Positions 9,762 through 20,292 of a DNA stretch of 54,144 nt are shown here, in pieces. Both the position numbers and the translations under genes were made by a program. The DNA is from Mesorhizobium sp. B2-7-1. GTDB lineage: Bacteria; Pseudomonadota; Alphaproteobacteria; Rhizobiales; Rhizobiaceae. The first letter of the stretch is position 1, and every line of letters starts with the position of its first letter. The notes under the pieces were generated by a model that was not told the DNA's origin, did no database searches, and was given only the letters and a program-made list of their open reading frames with translations. The stretch spans positions 1 to 54,144 of the forward strand of contig NZ_VFUA01000035.1 in assembly GCF_006440735.1 (NCBI RefSeq), given 5' to 3'.

Positions 9762-9786
9762 AAAATCACCATAATATAGTGATTTT
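9762..9786. promoter_or_regulatory. Candidate operator of the XRE repressor
   Basis: AAAATCAC (9762-9769) and GTGATTTT (9779-9786) form a perfect 8-bp inverted repeat around a 9-bp A/T-rich spacer, touching the start codon of the XRE gene. The spacer holds a TATTAT-like -10 when read leftward. This arrangement is typical of an autoregulated Cro/CI-like repressor. That the XRE protein is the one that binds here is inferred. Confidence 0.6.
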
Positions 9787-9897
9787 GATTGATCATATGC
9801 TGCACTTTGTGTAGTCTCGATTTCAACTAGGCGGCCGGATAGGTGATGCAACACCGATCCGGCCTGGCCACGTGCAAGCTGTTGTGGAGCTCGGATC

Positions 9898-10488
9898 ATG
9901 GCTGATTCCGACAATAGCACGACTTTGTCTTCCGTCACGCTCGGGGGAAGCGGCGAGGGGGCCGTAAAGGGATTTGCTCGTTCCGACGAAGCAGACCCTC
10001 CGCTCGCGCTGCTACGAGACTGGTTGCGGGCACAGCACGTCTCGCAGGTTCTCTGCCGACTTCAACAACGGCTGGAAACGCGTGCACTCGGCGCCGCCTA
10101 TCCGGCGGCCATGGATGCGAAGATTGGTTACTCGATCGCCTACCAAGCGGAAGTCGAGGCTGCGACAGCGGCTTTGAAGATTCAGGATAGGCTTCCACAT
10201 ACGCCTGCACACTCTCTTCTCGGCATTGTCGCCAAGCTCGAGATAATCGTCGGCGCAGATCGCGACATCGACGACCCGACAGACTTTCCCTGGCCACATA
10301 TCGAATCGATCCTGCGTGACTTGAAGGAAATCGCTGGCAGTGTGCCGCTGGAGCGGCCTGACCGAACCATCGTTCAAGCGGATTGTAAGCGATATCAAGC
10401 AATCGCCGCCGATCTGGTTGATCTCAAAAAGCACGCCGCCGACAGCCCTTTCGATGAGGAACCCGCCGCTGGCGTTGATACAGAGTAG
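9898..10488 (+). CDS. Hypothetical protein of the mobile element
   Basis: A 196-residue soluble, acidic and mostly helical protein that I do not recognise. No membrane segment, signal peptide or known catalytic motif is visible. The first 40 residues are Ser/Gly/Asp-rich and probably disordered. The middle (KIGYSIAYQAEVEAATAALK and the following LPHTPAHSLLGIVAKLEII) has the look of a helical cytosolic domain found in hypothetical proteins of rhizobial islands. Start ATG 9898 follows a weak GGAGCTCGG sequence. It is divergent from the XRE gene and lies upstream of a small ORF and the recombinase, so it may belong to the module controlled by that repressor. Coding is supported by the uninterrupted frame and codon-position bias; function is unknown. 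Confidence 0.6.
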   Translation: MADSDNSTTLSSVTLGGSGEGAVKGFARSDEADPPLALLRDWLRAQHVSQVLCRLQQRLETRALGAAYPAAMDAKIGYSIAYQAEVEAATAALKIQDRLPHTPAHSLLGIVAKLEIIVGADRDIDDPTDFPWPHIESILRDLKEIAGSVPLERPDRTIVQADCKRYQAIAADLVDLKKHAADSPFDEEPAAGVDTE

Positions 10489-10580
10489 CAAAGGATACTT
10501 AGGCGCACATAACGGCCATTCGGCGCTGAGGCGATTTGGGCGATCCTTGTCCCGATGCAGATATGCACGGGACATAGGCT

Positions 10581-10811
10581 GTGAAGGCGGCACGGCGCGT
10601 CACAAAACGCGGCGTTAGACGCGATGCGGGTGCGGATCTGTTTTCGCGCCGCCGCGCCGTTGACGACGCCTTCCTGGAACGAACGGCGCGCTTGTTTGAG
10701 GCTCGCTTGGGGCGGTCGCTATCAGCTGAGGATGCACGGCAAATCGTCGACAATATCGACGGCTTCTTCCGCATCCTTGCCGAATGGGAACGGACTGACC
10801 GGGGCAAGTAG
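10581..10811 (+). CDS. Small basic hypothetical protein
   Basis: A 76-residue protein starting with GTG. Its first 25 residues are rich in Arg and Lys (KAARRVTKRGVRRD), followed by an amphipathic helical part (FLERTARLFEARLGRSLSAE, then DARQIVDNIDGFFRILAEWE). The Leu/Phe spacing suggests a small helical DNA-associated or regulatory protein, of a kind often found just ahead of recombinases in rhizobial elements. It lies 66 bp upstream of the serine recombinase start on the same strand and could be co-transcribed with it. An accessory role in recombination is conceivable but not shown by any motif. Confidence 0.55.
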   Translation: MKAARRVTKRGVRRDAGADLFSRRRAVDDAFLERTARLFEARLGRSLSAEDARQIVDNIDGFFRILAEWERTDRGK

Positions 10812-10877
10812 CTGGCGCTTCGTCTAGCTGCTGGCTTTCGGTTGTGCGACCGTGCGACGAACGAGGAGGCACCCCAG

Positions 10878-12467
10878 ATGAACCAGCGACTTGTCCGGAC
10901 CGCCAAGCCCGCAGGCCTTGTAAAGGCGCTGCTTTACGCGCGCGTCTCCACCAAGGAGCAGGAGAAGGAAGGCTTCTCCATCCCGGCGCAGTGCAAGCTG
11001 CTGCGTGACTACGCTCTGCAACAGCGGTTCGACATCTTGCAGGAGTTTATCGATGTCGAGACGGCCAAGACCACTGGCCGGACCAACTTCACCGAGATGG
11101 TCAAATATCTGCGAAAGCATCCCGGAATTCGAAGCATCCTGGTCGAGAAGACCGACCGGCTCTATCGCAACCTCAAGGACTGGGTGACGCTCGATGAGCT
11201 GGATGTGGAAATCCACCTTGCGAAAGAGGGTGTGACGCTGTCGCGAGACTCGCGCTCATCTGAAAAATTCATGCACGGCATCAAGGTCTTGATGGCCAAG
11301 AATTATATCGACAACCTGTCGGAGGAAGCCCGCAAGGGGCAGATGGAGAAGGCAGAGCAGGGCATCTGGCCGACAAAGGCTCCACTGGGCTATGTCAACA
11401 CCACGGGCAAGGACGGCAGAAAGGTTATCGAGCCGCATCCTGAATTGGCGCCAGTAGTCACACAGCTGTTCGAGCGCTACGCGACCGGCCAGTATTCGCT
11501 CAAGGCCTTGGCTAAGGCGGCTCATGGCGATGGGCTGATCTATCCTAAGAGCGGCAATCCGGTTCCGGTCAGCACCGTGCACATGATCTTGCGCAATCGC
11601 CTATATACGGGGCTGTTCCAGTGGAACGGCAAATTGCATCAGGGTAAGCACGAGCCTCTCGTATCGATCGAATTGTGGGAGCGAGTTCAGGGCATCCTGA
11701 GGGGCCGTAATGCGGTGCCGACCCATCCAGCAGGTAACGAATTCGCCTTCACCGGCCTAATGACCTGCGCCGAATGCGGCTGCGCCATCGTCGCGGAGAT
11801 CAAGAAGCGCAAATACATCTACTATCACTGCACGGGGCATACCAACAAAGGTCGCGGCGGATACGGCGATTGCCGCCGCAAATACGTCCGCGAGGAAGTG
11901 CTCGATCAGGCATTCGCCAACCTGCTCGAGCGCTTGCACTTCGACGAAGAGATACTGGAGTGGGTAAAGGCAGCCCTCATGGCCAGCCATGCTGACGAGC
12001 GGCGGGATCACGAACAGGCGATCCATCGATGCCAAGTCGAGTACAAGCGGCTCGAGGACCGGTTGCACGCCATGTATCTCGACAAGCTCGATGGTCGCAT
12101 CGACAACGCCTTCTACGACAGGATGTCAGCACAGTGGCGAACCGAACAGACGCGGCTGCTTCGCGAGATAGAGCGCCATGGTAGCGCCGAAGAATCATAC
12201 ATGGAGGACGGCATCCGGCTTTTGGAACTGGCGCGCAACGCCAGCCGACTGTTTGCGAAACAGCCGGTACATGAGAAAAAGCGACTCTTGAATCTCGTAC
12301 TGTCGAACTGCCAATGGGACCAAGGCGAGGTTCACGCTGTCTTCAGGCAACCGTTTGATCTACTTGCGGAAACGGTCGCATCCGGAGGGGCTACAGGTGC
12401 ACAGCAGACAGCTTTGTCGAGAGGGAGTCCAGTTTGGCTGGGGAACCTGGATTCGAACCAGGACTAA
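10878..12467 (+). CDS. Large serine recombinase (site-specific integrase)
   Basis: A 529-residue large serine integrase. The resolvase domain starts at LLYARVSTKEQEKEGFSIPA, where the Ser of ARVST is the catalytic nucleophile, and includes VEKTDRLYRNLKDW with the catalytic Arg. A recombinase domain (APLGYVN) and a zinc ribbon (TCAECGC, later YYHCTGH and DCRRK) follow, then a coiled coil around residues 370-440. Start 10878 is chosen for the strong GAGGAGG at 10863; an upstream in-frame start at 10842 lacks one. The last 33 bp, including stop TAA 12465, lie within the tRNA-Gln gene on the other strand, so the C-terminal residues NLDSNQD are encoded by the attachment region. It most likely integrates the element at the 3' end of that tRNA. 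Confidence 0.92.
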   Translation: MNQRLVRTAKPAGLVKALLYARVSTKEQEKEGFSIPAQCKLLRDYALQQRFDILQEFIDVETAKTTGRTNFTEMVKYLRKHPGIRSILVEKTDRLYRNLKDWVTLDELDVEIHLAKEGVTLSRDSRSSEKFMHGIKVLMAKNYIDNLSEEARKGQMEKAEQGIWPTKAPLGYVNTTGKDGRKVIEPHPELAPVVTQLFERYATGQYSLKALAKAAHGDGLIYPKSGNPVPVSTVHMILRNRLYTGLFQWNGKLHQGKHEPLVSIELWERVQGILRGRNAVPTHPAGNEFAFTGLMTCAECGCAIVAEIKKRKYIYYHCTGHTNKGRGGYGDCRRKYVREEVLDQAFANLLERLHFDEEILEWVKAALMASHADERRDHEQAIHRCQVEYKRLEDRLHAMYLDKLDGRIDNAFYDRMSAQWRTEQTRLLREIERHGSAEESYMEDGIRLLELARNASRLFAKQPVHEKKRLLNLVLSNCQWDQGEVHAVFRQPFDLLAETVASGGATGAQQTALSRGSPVWLGNLDSNQD

Positions 12468-12508
12468 CGGAGTCAGAGTCCGTGGGTCTACCGTTAACCT
12501 ATTCCCCA
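12435..12508 (-). tRNA. tRNA-Gln (anticodon CUG) with encoded CCA
   Basis: Read on the minus strand, a full cloverleaf can be folded. The acceptor TGGGGAA (12508-12502) pairs with TTCCCCA (12445-12439). The anticodon stem ACGGA/TCCGT encloses loop CTCTGAC with anticodon CTG, the T arm contains GGTTCGAATCC, the discriminator is G and CCA is encoded at 12437-12435. The length of 74 nt is right for tRNA-Gln. It decodes CAG. Its 3' half overlaps the end of the serine recombinase gene and probably contains the attachment core, so the 3' end of this gene may have been supplied by the element. Confidence 0.95.
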
Positions 12509-12644
12509 GCAGGCGCGGCTGGTGCCGTGCGAAGCGGGCGGCTATGTGCCGCGAGCGCTGCCTTGTAGCCGCCATCCGAAAATAGTCAAGCCCGCAGCTG
12601 AGTTCAACCGCAGCCTTTTTGAGCCTTTGTCCTATGCATGTCGT

Positions 12645-12675
12645 TCTCCCAAAACCGCTCCGCGCTTTTGGGAGA
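12645..12675. repeat. RIME-like intergenic palindrome
   Basis: TCTCCCAAAA (12645-12654) and TTTTGGGAGA (12666-12675) form a perfect 10-bp inverted repeat around ccgctccgcgc. The core CCCAAAACCGCT...TTTTGGG resembles rhizobial intergenic mosaic palindromes, a related version of which is at 39315. It lies between the UPF0104 gene and the tRNA gene and could fold in RNA downstream of UPF0104. Confidence 0.6.
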
Positions 12676-12711
12676 CGCGCATTGGCTCTGCCGCCCCGCT
12701 CACGGAAGGCT

Positions 12712-13641
12712 TCAGCTCTCGCGGCTGTATTGCGAATGCTCGAAATAGAGCACCACGCCAAGGCCGACCAAAAGCGGAATGATGAGATAGAACAGTCGGA
12801 ACACCAGAAGCGCCGCGAGCACGCCGACCGGGTCCATGTCCGAGAGGCCGGTTAGGAAGACGACCTCGAACACGCCGAGCGCGCCGGGCGCATGCGACAG
12901 GAGCCCGATCGAGAACGACACCATGAACACGCCGAGCACGACGAAATAGCCGGGATTGCCGGCCTCGGGCAGGGCAAAATAGATGATCGCGGCGGCCCCC
13001 AGCAGTTCGACCGGCCCGATCAGCAATTGCCGCGCGACGATCGGCAGCGCCGGGTAGTGCAGTTGGAAGGAGCCGACCTTCAGCGGCCTCAGCCCCAGCC
13101 AACTGCCGAAGGCATAGGCGCCGACGAGGATGAGCATGGCGAGCCCGGCGGCAAAGGCGGCGCCGTGATGCGGCGCACCCGTGAAGCGATCGATGATCTG
13201 GGGTTCCAGCAGGAGCACGAGCCCGCCGAGAAAAACGCTGGACAGGATGAAGGTGAACCAGCAGATCGCCACCAGCACGCCGACCTCCTGGCCGGTCAGC
13301 CCCCGCGTGGCATAGGCGCGGTAGCGGATCACCGCGCCGGAAAACACCGAGCCGCCGATATTGTGCGACACTGCGTAGGTGGTGAAAGAGCATAGCGTGA
13401 CGAACAGCCACGACACCTTCTTGCCGATATGCAGCAGCGCGATGTGGTCGTAGCCGGCGAGCGAGGCATAGGCGACGACCGAGCTCAGCGCCGCAAGCAT
13501 CCAGTGGCGTGGCGGGATGGCGGCGATGCCGATCCAGACATCGTTGAGCGAAATGCCGCGCAGTTCGTGGATGAGCAGCCACAGCGAGAACGCCACGGCC
13601 GCGATGCCTATGACCGGCCAGAAATAGCGCCTCCAATTCAT
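12712..13641 (-). CDS. UPF0104 / LPG-synthase-type integral membrane protein
   Basis: A 309-residue inner-membrane protein with about eight hydrophobic segments. It carries features of the UPF0104 (YbhN, lysylphosphatidylglycerol synthase TM-domain) family: YAVSHNIGGSVFSGAVIRYR near residues 90-110, a VELLGAAAIIYFALP segment, and SHAPGALGVFEVVFL near 250, where the P-G-G/A-x-G-V-x-E signature is typical. The soluble synthase domain of MprF is absent, so it is probably a flippase-like or lipid-associated membrane protein and does not itself aminoacylate lipids. It is the first core gene next to the tRNA-Gln insertion site. The start ATG 13641 gives the expected N-terminal membrane segment. Confidence 0.85.
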   Translation of the reverse strand: MNWRRYFWPVIGIAAVAFSLWLLIHELRGISLNDVWIGIAAIPPRHWMLAALSSVVAYASLAGYDHIALLHIGKKVSWLFVTLCSFTTYAVSHNIGGSVFSGAVIRYRAYATRGLTGQEVGVLVAICWFTFILSSVFLGGLVLLLEPQIIDRFTGAPHHGAAFAAGLAMLILVGAYAFGSWLGLRPLKVGSFQLHYPALPIVARQLLIGPVELLGAAAIIYFALPEAGNPGYFVVLGVFMVSFSIGLLSHAPGALGVFEVVFLTGLSDMDPVGVLAALLVFRLFYLIIPLLVGLGVVLYFEHSQYSRES

Positions 13642-13905
13642 GGCGTCGTCATCATGCGTTGCAGCTCATTGATTGATGTGCTCAAAACCCTTCGAACCTT
13701 CATTTGAGACATGCCTGATTGAAGCCGGCTATTCAACCGGCAAGACATTGCCCCAACGTGACGCCGGCAAAATGTGACGTTATCGAAATTCGGCCTCGCG
13801 CTCTTGGTGATTATGGGCGGCACTGCTAGTCTGTCGCCAACTTGAAACAAATCGAGGTGCCTGCTGCGTCCGTTTCCGGTTCGCGCGGCGCCGGAAGGAA
13901 CTGAA

Positions 13906-15273
13906 GTGGAAGACCACGATACCGGCGCGGGCGCGCCGGCAGTGGGCATGTCCGGGGCATCGTCGACGCAGTCGGCGGGCCCGCATACGGCGCGATTCAG
14001 CCGCCACGCCGGTGCGCACCAAAGACATGCCGACCCCAGACATGCCAGCCAGAGGCCGACTGGCGCAAGTCAGGCCGACCAGCATGGCGATCCGCCGAAA
14101 GGCAAGACGCGCAAGCGCCGCAAGCGCAGGCGCGGCCGCAAGGTGTTCGCGCGCGACGAGAACGGCGCGGTGCCGCATGCCGCGCCTGCCAGCGCGGCGG
14201 CAAGCCAACCACTTCAGAGCGCGCCCTCGGAGCTTGAGCCAAGGCCGCCGCTCCAGTCTCCGCGACGTCCGCCGCAACAGGAACTGCCCGTTTTCGCCGC
14301 GCTCGACCTCGGCACCAACAATTGCCGGCTGTTGGTCGCGGTGCCTGGCCGGCACGGCCAGTTCCGCGTCATCGACGCTTTCTCGCGCATTGTCCGGCTG
14401 GGCGAGGGGCTGACGGCCAGCGGCCGGCTCAGCCAGGCCGCGATGGACCGCGCCGTCGAGGCGCTGAAGATCTGCGGCGAGAAGCTGCGCAACCGCAAGA
14501 TCAGGAAGGCCAGGCTGATCGCCACCGAAGCTTGCCGCTCGGCCGCCAACGGTGTCGAGTTTTTGGAGAGGGTCGAGCGCGAGGCCGAGCTGAAGCTCGA
14601 GATCATCGACCGCCAGACCGAGGCCCGCCTTGCCGTTTCCGGCTGCGGCTCGCTGGTCGAGCGCGACACGCAAGGCGTGGTGCTGTTCGACATTGGCGGC
14701 GGCTCGTCGGAGATCGCCCTGATCGACCTGACTGGACGGCGTTCGCCGCGTCTGGCCAACCACATCGTCTCCTGGACGTCGCTTCCCGTTGGCGTCGTGT
14801 CGCTCGCCGAACGCTTCGGCGGTCGCACGGTGACGCGCGAGACCTTTGCCGCCATGGTCGACGATGTGGCCGCGCGGCTGAAGGCCTTCGATGGCCGCGA
14901 CCGGCTCGCGCATGTGCTGGCCAGCCCCAACTTCCATTTGCTTGGCACGTCCGGCACGGTGACGACGCTCGCCGGCGTGCATCTCGATCTCGAGCGCTAT
15001 GACCGCCGCCGCGTCGATGGTCTCTGGATGGACCGCGACAGCGTCGATCGCATGATCGAGCGGCTGATCGGCTGGGATTTCCAGCAGCGTTGCGCCAACC
15101 CCTGCATCGGCGCCGACCGCGCCGACCTCGTGCTCGCCGGCTGCGCCATCCTGGAAGCGATCCGCGGCGTTTGGCCGTCCGAGCGGCTGCGCGTCGCCGA
15201 CCGCGGCCTGCGCGAGGGGATCCTGAGCGAACTGATGGCCGATGACGGCGTCTGGCGTGGCGGCCGATCATGA
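13906..15273 (+). CDS. Ppx/GppA-family exopolyphosphatase / guanosine pentaphosphatase
   Basis: A 455-residue ASKHA-fold phosphatase. The conserved part starts near residue 127 with [16 protein letters not shown] (phosphate 1 motif), then [12 protein letters not shown], the catalytic Glu region [15 protein letters not shown], phosphate 2 motif [13 protein letters not shown], and [13 protein letters not shown]. Members hydrolyse polyphosphate or pppGpp; the sequence does not decide which. The first 125 residues are an extension rich in Arg, Lys, Pro and His with a very basic stretch ([17 protein letters not shown] at about 65-81). GTG 13906 is preceded by GGAAGGAA and is the most likely start, though a start closer to the domain cannot be excluded. 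It overlaps rlmE by 4 bp (ATGA), so the two are translationally coupled. PPK2 is encoded elsewhere in the window. Confidence 0.9.
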   Translation: MEDHDTGAGAPAVGMSGASSTQSAGPHTARFSRHAGAHQRHADPRHASQRPTGASQADQHGDPPKGKTRKRRKRRRGRKVFARDENGAVPHAAPASAAASQPLQSAPSELEPRPPLQSPRRPPQQELPVFAALDLGTNNCRLLVAVPGRHGQFRVIDAFSRIVRLGEGLTASGRLSQAAMDRAVEALKICGEKLRNRKIRKARLIATEACRSAANGVEFLERVEREAELKLEIIDRQTEARLAVSGCGSLVERDTQGVVLFDIGGGSSEIALIDLTGRRSPRLANHIVSWTSLPVGVVSLAERFGGRTVTRETFAAMVDDVAARLKAFDGRDRLAHVLASPNFHLLGTSGTVTTLAGVHLDLERYDRRRVDGLWMDRDSVDRMIERLIGWDFQQRCANPCIGADRADLVLAGCAILEAIRGVWPSERLRVADRGLREGILSELMADDGVWRGGRS

Positions 15274-15965
15274 GCAAGAAGCCTGAGAAGCCAGGTTCGG
15301 GAAGCATTCGCGTGCTGAAGACCCGGATCAAGAAGAAGAGCGGTCTGAAGGAATCCTCGCGCCGCTGGCTCGAGCGCCATATGAACGATCCTTATGTGCA
15401 GCGCTCCAAGGCGGACGGATATCGCTCCCGCGCGGCCTACAAGCTGATCGAGATCGACGACAAGCATCATCTCCTGAAGCCCGGCATGAAAGTGATCGAC
15501 CTCGGCGCCGCGCCCGGCGGCTGGTGCCAGGTGGCGGCCGCACGGACGAAGTCGACGGCGGAAAATCTGCATGTCGTCGGCATCGACTATCTCGAAATGG
15601 ACGCGATTCCGGGCGCCGTCATCCTGCAGATGGATTTCCTCGATCCGGATGCGCCGCAAAAACTTGCCGAGGCGCTCGGCGGCCAGCCCGATGTGGTGCT
15701 GTCCGATATGGCCGCGCCGACCACCGGCCACCGCCGCACCGATCATCTGCGCACCATGCATCTGTGCGAAGTCGCGGCCGATTTCGCGCTGCATGTGCTC
15801 AAGCCCGGCGGGCATTTCCTCGCCAAGACGTTTCAGGGCGGTGCCGAGAACGAGCTTTTGTCGCGGCTGAAGCAGAATTTCCGCTCTGTCCATCATGTGA
15901 AGCCGCCGGCTTCGCGGGACGAGTCGGTGGAGCTTTATCTGCTGGCGAAGGAGTTCAAGGGGTAG
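15270..15965 (+). CDS. rlmE: 23S rRNA (uridine-2552-2'-O) methyltransferase RlmE
   Basis: A 231-residue FtsJ/RrmJ methyltransferase that 2'-O-methylates U2552 in the ribosomal A loop with S-adenosylmethionine. [13 protein letters not shown] carries the catalytic Lys, [15 protein letters not shown] is the SAM-binding motif [14 protein letters not shown] holds the catalytic Asp, LAKTFQGG the second Lys, and ESVELYLLA the Glu of the K-D-K-E tetrad. The basic N-terminus ([20 protein letters not shown]) fits RNA binding. The start overlaps the ppx/gppA stop (ATGA), which is the usual gene order in Hyphomicrobiales. Length is standard for the alphaproteobacterial form. A hairpin at 15968-15988 follows directly. 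Confidence 0.96.
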   Translation: MSKKPEKPGSGSIRVLKTRIKKKSGLKESSRRWLERHMNDPYVQRSKADGYRSRAAYKLIEIDDKHHLLKPGMKVIDLGAAPGGWCQVAAARTKSTAENLHVVGIDYLEMDAIPGAVILQMDFLDPDAPQKLAEALGGQPDVVLSDMAAPTTGHRRTDHLRTMHLCEVAADFALHVLKPGGHFLAKTFQGGAENELLSRLKQNFRSVHHVKPPASRDESVELYLLAKEFKG

Positions 15966-15967
15966 CG

Positions 15968-15988
15968 CCTTCCCCTTGTGGGAGAAGG
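15968..15988. terminator. Intergenic hairpin between convergent rlmE and MFS genes
   Basis: CCTTCCCCTTGTGGGAGAAGG folds as an imperfect hairpin around TTGT and belongs to the short palindromic repeat type seen also at 20258, 29617 and 51952. It fills the 31-bp gap between two convergent genes, so a terminator or mRNA-end role for both is plausible. There is no T-run. Confidence 0.45.
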
Positions 15989-15996
15989 TGGAGCGT

Positions 15997-17418
15997 TCAC
16001 TTCCCCGCGGTCCCCACCGTCTCCAGCCTCTTCGGCGTGGTCAGCCGGCCGTGGCCGGAGACGGCGTTGCCGGCGTCCGGCGCCAGCCGCATGAAAGTGA
16101 TCGATGCTACCGCCGAGACTGCTGCCACGATGAAGAAGGCGATGTGGAAGTCCCTCAAGGTCAGCGGTCCGCCATGGATCGAGGTCGACACTTCGAGGAT
16201 GCCGCCGGCCAGCGCCACGCCGAGCGCGATCGACAATTGCTGGAACACCGCCGTGATCGGCGTCGCCTTGCTGGTGTCGGCCGGCGTGATCTCGGCGTAG
16301 GAGAGGGCATTGACGCCGGTGAAGAACATCGAGCGGATGAAGCCGCCGACCAAGAGTATCGCCAGCATCAGCGCATAGGGCGTCTGCGGCGTGAACAGGC
16401 CGTAGATGGCGATCGACGCGGCCGCGATAAGCGAACCCCAGATCAGCACGCGGCGGAAGCCGGCAAGCCGGAAGATCAGTGCGGTCACGAACTTCATGCC
16501 GATGGCGCCGATCGCCGAAACGAAGGTGATCATGCCGGACTGGAACGGCGTCAGCCCGAAGCCGATCTGGAACATCAGCGGCAACAGGAACGGCACCGCG
16601 CCGATGCCGATGCGAAACAGCGAGCCGCCGAGCACGGAGGATCGGAAAACCTGGTTGCGGAACAGCTCCAGCGCCAGCAGCGGGTTTCTGGCGCGGCGGG
16701 CATGGAGGAGATAGAGCGCGCCTGAGACCACGCCGACGGCGACGGTGATGAAGCCGGCCATCGGCGGCAGCGCCGGCAGGCTGACCACGGAAAGGCCAAA
16801 GACGACGCCGGAGGCGGCAAGCCCCGAGAGCACGAAGCCGGGGAAATCGAGCGGCGGCGTCTGGGCGGGCTCCGTCCTGGGCAGATAGCGGGTGGCGAGC
16901 CACATGCCGATCAGGCCGATCGGCACGTTGATCAGAAAAATCCAGTGCCAGGTGAAATAGGTGGTGATGAAGCCGCCGATCGGCGGGCCGACCAGCGGCC
17001 CGACCAGCGCCGGCACGGTCAGCCAGGACATTGCCGCGACCAGCTCGCTCTTTGGCGTGGCACGCACCAGCACGAGGCGGCCGACCGGCGTCATCATCGC
17101 GCCGCCCATGCCTTGCAGGAAGCGCGACACCACGAAAGCCGGCAGCGAATTGGAAAGCGCGCAGGCGATAGAGCCGGCGATGAAGACGCCGATCGCAGCG
17201 CGAAACACGTTCTTGGCCCCGAACCGGTCCGCCATCCAGCCGCTGATCGGAATAAAGATCGCCAGCGACACCAGATAGGACGTCAGCGCCAGCTTCAGCG
17301 CGATCGGGCTGGTATGGATGTCGATCGCGATCGCCGGCAGCGACGTCGCTATCACGGTCGAATCCATGTTTTCCATGAAAAGTGCGACCGCCAGGATGAG
17401 CGGAATGATGCGGTTCAA
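15997..17418 (-). CDS. MFS drug exporter, DHA2 (14-TM) type
   Basis: A 473-residue major facilitator with about 14 membrane segments, related to EmrB-like drug:H+ antiporters. Motif D1/A features are visible at MENMDSTVIATSLPAIAIDI and SGWMADRFGAKNVF, and LQGMGGAMMTPVGRLVLVRA plus LVGPLVGPPIGGFI (the motif C type region) mark an exporter. The N-terminus was set at TTG 17418, which gives LNRIIPLILAVALFMENMDS; the upstream in-frame extension to 17721 runs into the guaB leader and has no membrane character. It is convergent with rlmE and divergent from guaB. The substrate is unknown; no MFP partner gene is adjacent, unlike emrAB. Confidence 0.88.
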   Translation of the reverse strand: MNRIIPLILAVALFMENMDSTVIATSLPAIAIDIHTSPIALKLALTSYLVSLAIFIPISGWMADRFGAKNVFRAAIGVFIAGSIACALSNSLPAFVVSRFLQGMGGAMMTPVGRLVLVRATPKSELVAAMSWLTVPALVGPLVGPPIGGFITTYFTWHWIFLINVPIGLIGMWLATRYLPRTEPAQTPPLDFPGFVLSGLAASGVVFGLSVVSLPALPPMAGFITVAVGVVSGALYLLHARRARNPLLALELFRNQVFRSSVLGGSLFRIGIGAVPFLLPLMFQIGFGLTPFQSGMITFVSAIGAIGMKFVTALIFRLAGFRRVLIWGSLIAAASIAIYGLFTPQTPYALMLAILLVGGFIRSMFFTGVNALSYAEITPADTSKATPITAVFQQLSIALGVALAGGILEVSTSIHGGPLTLRDFHIAFFIVAAVSAVASITFMRLAPDAGNAVSGHGRLTTPKRLETVGTAGK

Positions 17419-17432
17419 GGGAAACGCCCTGA

Positions 17433-19812
<2,380 letters not shown>

Positions 19813-19831
19813 CGGAGGGAGGGGCGCACAT

Positions 19832-20251
19832 ATGCACCAGACTGCCATCTTCTGGCCGATGCTGGCGCATGTGCTTCTGGTCTATATCGTCTATCTGGTG
19901 ATGCTGAAGCGGCGCTATCTCGCCGTGAAGTCGGGCGAAGCCAAGATCAGCCAGTACAAGGTCCGCTCGACCGAGCCGCCCTCGAGCGTTACCGTCGCCA
20001 ACAATCTGATCAACCAGTTCGAGCTGCCGGTACTCTTTCACGTGCTGTGCCTGGCGCTGTTCGTCACCAATGGCGTGAACTATCTGACGCTGGCGTTGAT
20101 GTGGCTGTTCATAGTCACGCGCTATGTGCACGCCTGGGTGCACCTCGACAGAAACTATGTGCTGCACCGCAGCCGCGCCTTCTTTCTTGGCGCGGGCATA
20201 CTTCTCATCGCCTGGATCTGGTTCGCGCTGCACCTGCTGGGCGCGGTCTGA
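19832..20251 (+). CDS. MAPEG-family integral membrane protein
   Basis: A 139-residue protein with four predicted membrane helices, matching the MAPEG (membrane-associated eicosanoid/glutathione metabolism) layout: first helix MLAHVLLVYIVYLVMLKRR, then the loop AVKSGEAKISQYK, NLINQFELPVLFHVLCLALF (the conserved N-x-x-E-x-P segment), RYVHAWVHLDRNYVLHRSRA, and a final helix. Bacterial members are mostly of unknown activity, some with glutathione transferase activity. GGAGGGA lies upstream of the ATG. It follows the four-TM gene by 19 bp and is probably the last gene of the guaB transcript, ending at the hairpin 20258-20289. Confidence 0.85.
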   Translation: MHQTAIFWPMLAHVLLVYIVYLVMLKRRYLAVKSGEAKISQYKVRSTEPPSSVTVANNLINQFELPVLFHVLCLALFVTNGVNYLTLALMWLFIVTRYVHAWVHLDRNYVLHRSRAFFLGAGILLIAWIWFALHLLGAV

Positions 20252-20257
20252 GGCGCT

Positions 20258-20289
20258 CTTTCCCTTCTCCCTTGTGAGAGAAGGGAAAG
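20258..20289. terminator. Strong hairpin between convergent MAPEG and rnd genes
   Basis: CTTTCCCTTCTC (20258-20269) and GAGAAGGGAAAG (20278-20289) form a perfect 12-bp stem with an 8-nt loop (ccttgtga). It lies in the 41-bp gap between two converging genes and can fold on either transcript, so it is a likely bidirectional mRNA terminator. It belongs to the CTCCCTTGTGGGAG-type repeat family of this genome. Confidence 0.6.
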
Positions 20290-20292
20290 GCG

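Noticed and set aside
12355..12585. Short plus-strand frame containing WGTWIRTRTNGVRV
   Set aside because: This is the usual false peptide produced by translating across the tRNA-Gln gene.
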